From assembly GCA_030038595.1 (NCBI GenBank), contig JASHSW010000179.1, positions 1 to 5,318 of the forward strand: DNA of 5,318 nucleotides. Reading direction: 5' to 3'. A program made the translations under genes and the position numbers. Below are positions 5,245 to 5,318 of this stretch, piece by piece. Position 1 is the stretch's first letter. The number at the start of each line of letters is the position of its first letter. The notes under the pieces were generated by a model that did not search any database, was not told the origin of the DNA, and saw nothing but the letters and a program-made list of their open reading frames with translations. The stretch comes from Methylovirgula sp. (GTDB lineage: Bacteria; Pseudomonadota; Alphaproteobacteria; Rhizobiales; Beijerinckiaceae).

Positions 5245-5318
5245 TGCGCGGCAATCTCCTCGACGGGCGGATAGGCCTCGTCGGCGTCGCTCGGCAGCGG
5301 CAGCCGCGCGGTCACCGC
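5241..5318 (-). CDS. C-terminal end of probable sensor histidine kinase, cut by window edge
   Basis: Twenty-five codons then TGA (5241-5243) are open to the right edge in the frame that overlaps the regulator start by ATGA. The peptide reads AVTARLPLPSDADEAYPPVE then EIAAQ. AVTARLPLP matches the last beta strand of a HATPase_c domain, as in many kinases ending GTxVxARLPL. With the four-base overlap to a NarL-type regulator, the simplest reading is a cognate histidine kinase, probably of the HisKA_3 class that usually pairs with NarL regulators. That class is inferred from context only. Phospho-acceptor, ATP-binding boxes and sensor domains lie outside the window. Confidence 0.7.
   Translation of the reverse strand, partial: AVTARLPLPSDADEAYPPVEEIAAQ

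Noticed and set aside
4642..5274. Plus-strand open frame of 210 codons opposite the response regulator
   Set aside because: It mirrors the regulator codon by codon. The minus strand has full receiver and LuxR-type helix-turn-helix motifs.

Overview
The window looks like chromosomal DNA of an alphaproteobacterium, most likely from the Bradyrhizobium/Rhodopseudomonas side of the Hyphomicrobiales. This is an inference from three things: GC-rich genes at the right-hand end, protein styles I recognise from that group (a SPINDLY-type TPR protein, a compact MltB-family transglycosylase, a small four-cysteine secreted protein), and an intergenic CTCTCCCC/GGGGAGAG palindromic repeat of a kind common there. 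No rRNA, tRNA, CRISPR, transposase or phage gene is visible.

Layout from left to right. (1) Positions 1-1034, minus strand: the N-terminal 344 residues of a tetratricopeptide repeat (TPR) protein that runs off the left edge. It has nine full repeats and the start of a tenth, and resembles the TPR half of SPINDLY/O-GlcNAc-transferase-like proteins. (2) Positions 1035-1286: a spacer that holds a strong minus-strand intrinsic terminator at 1228-1263. (3) Positions 1287-2894, minus strand: a 535-residue outer-membrane porin with a signal peptide, a short helical N-terminal segment and a terminal Phe. (4) Positions 2895-3129: a spacer with an AGAAAATC direct repeat spaced 40 bp apart and a GC hairpin. 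(5) Positions 3130-3543, minus strand: a small secreted four-Cys protein that starts with TTG. (6) Positions 3544-3693: a divergent promoter region with a 15-bp perfect dyad. (7) Positions 3694-4515, plus strand: an MltB-family lytic murein transglycosylase. (8) Positions 4513-4629: a 117-bp palindromic repeat element that exactly fills the gap between two convergent genes and carries both of their stop codons in its tips. (9) Positions 4627-5244, minus strand: a NarL/FixJ-type response regulator. It overlaps by ATGA the 3' end of an upstream gene (5241-5318) that is probably its sensor histidine kinase.

Several products act at the envelope: the porin in the outer membrane, the transglycosylase on periplasmic peptidoglycan, and the small exported protein. 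They are not arranged as one operon. The porin has its own terminator, and the transglycosylase is divergent from the small gene and convergent with the two-component pair. The only clear functional unit is the kinase-regulator pair. I found no convincing evidence of a new multi-gene system. The most unusual items are the stop-codon-donating repeat, the dyad in front of the transglycosylase gene, and the TTG-started exported protein.
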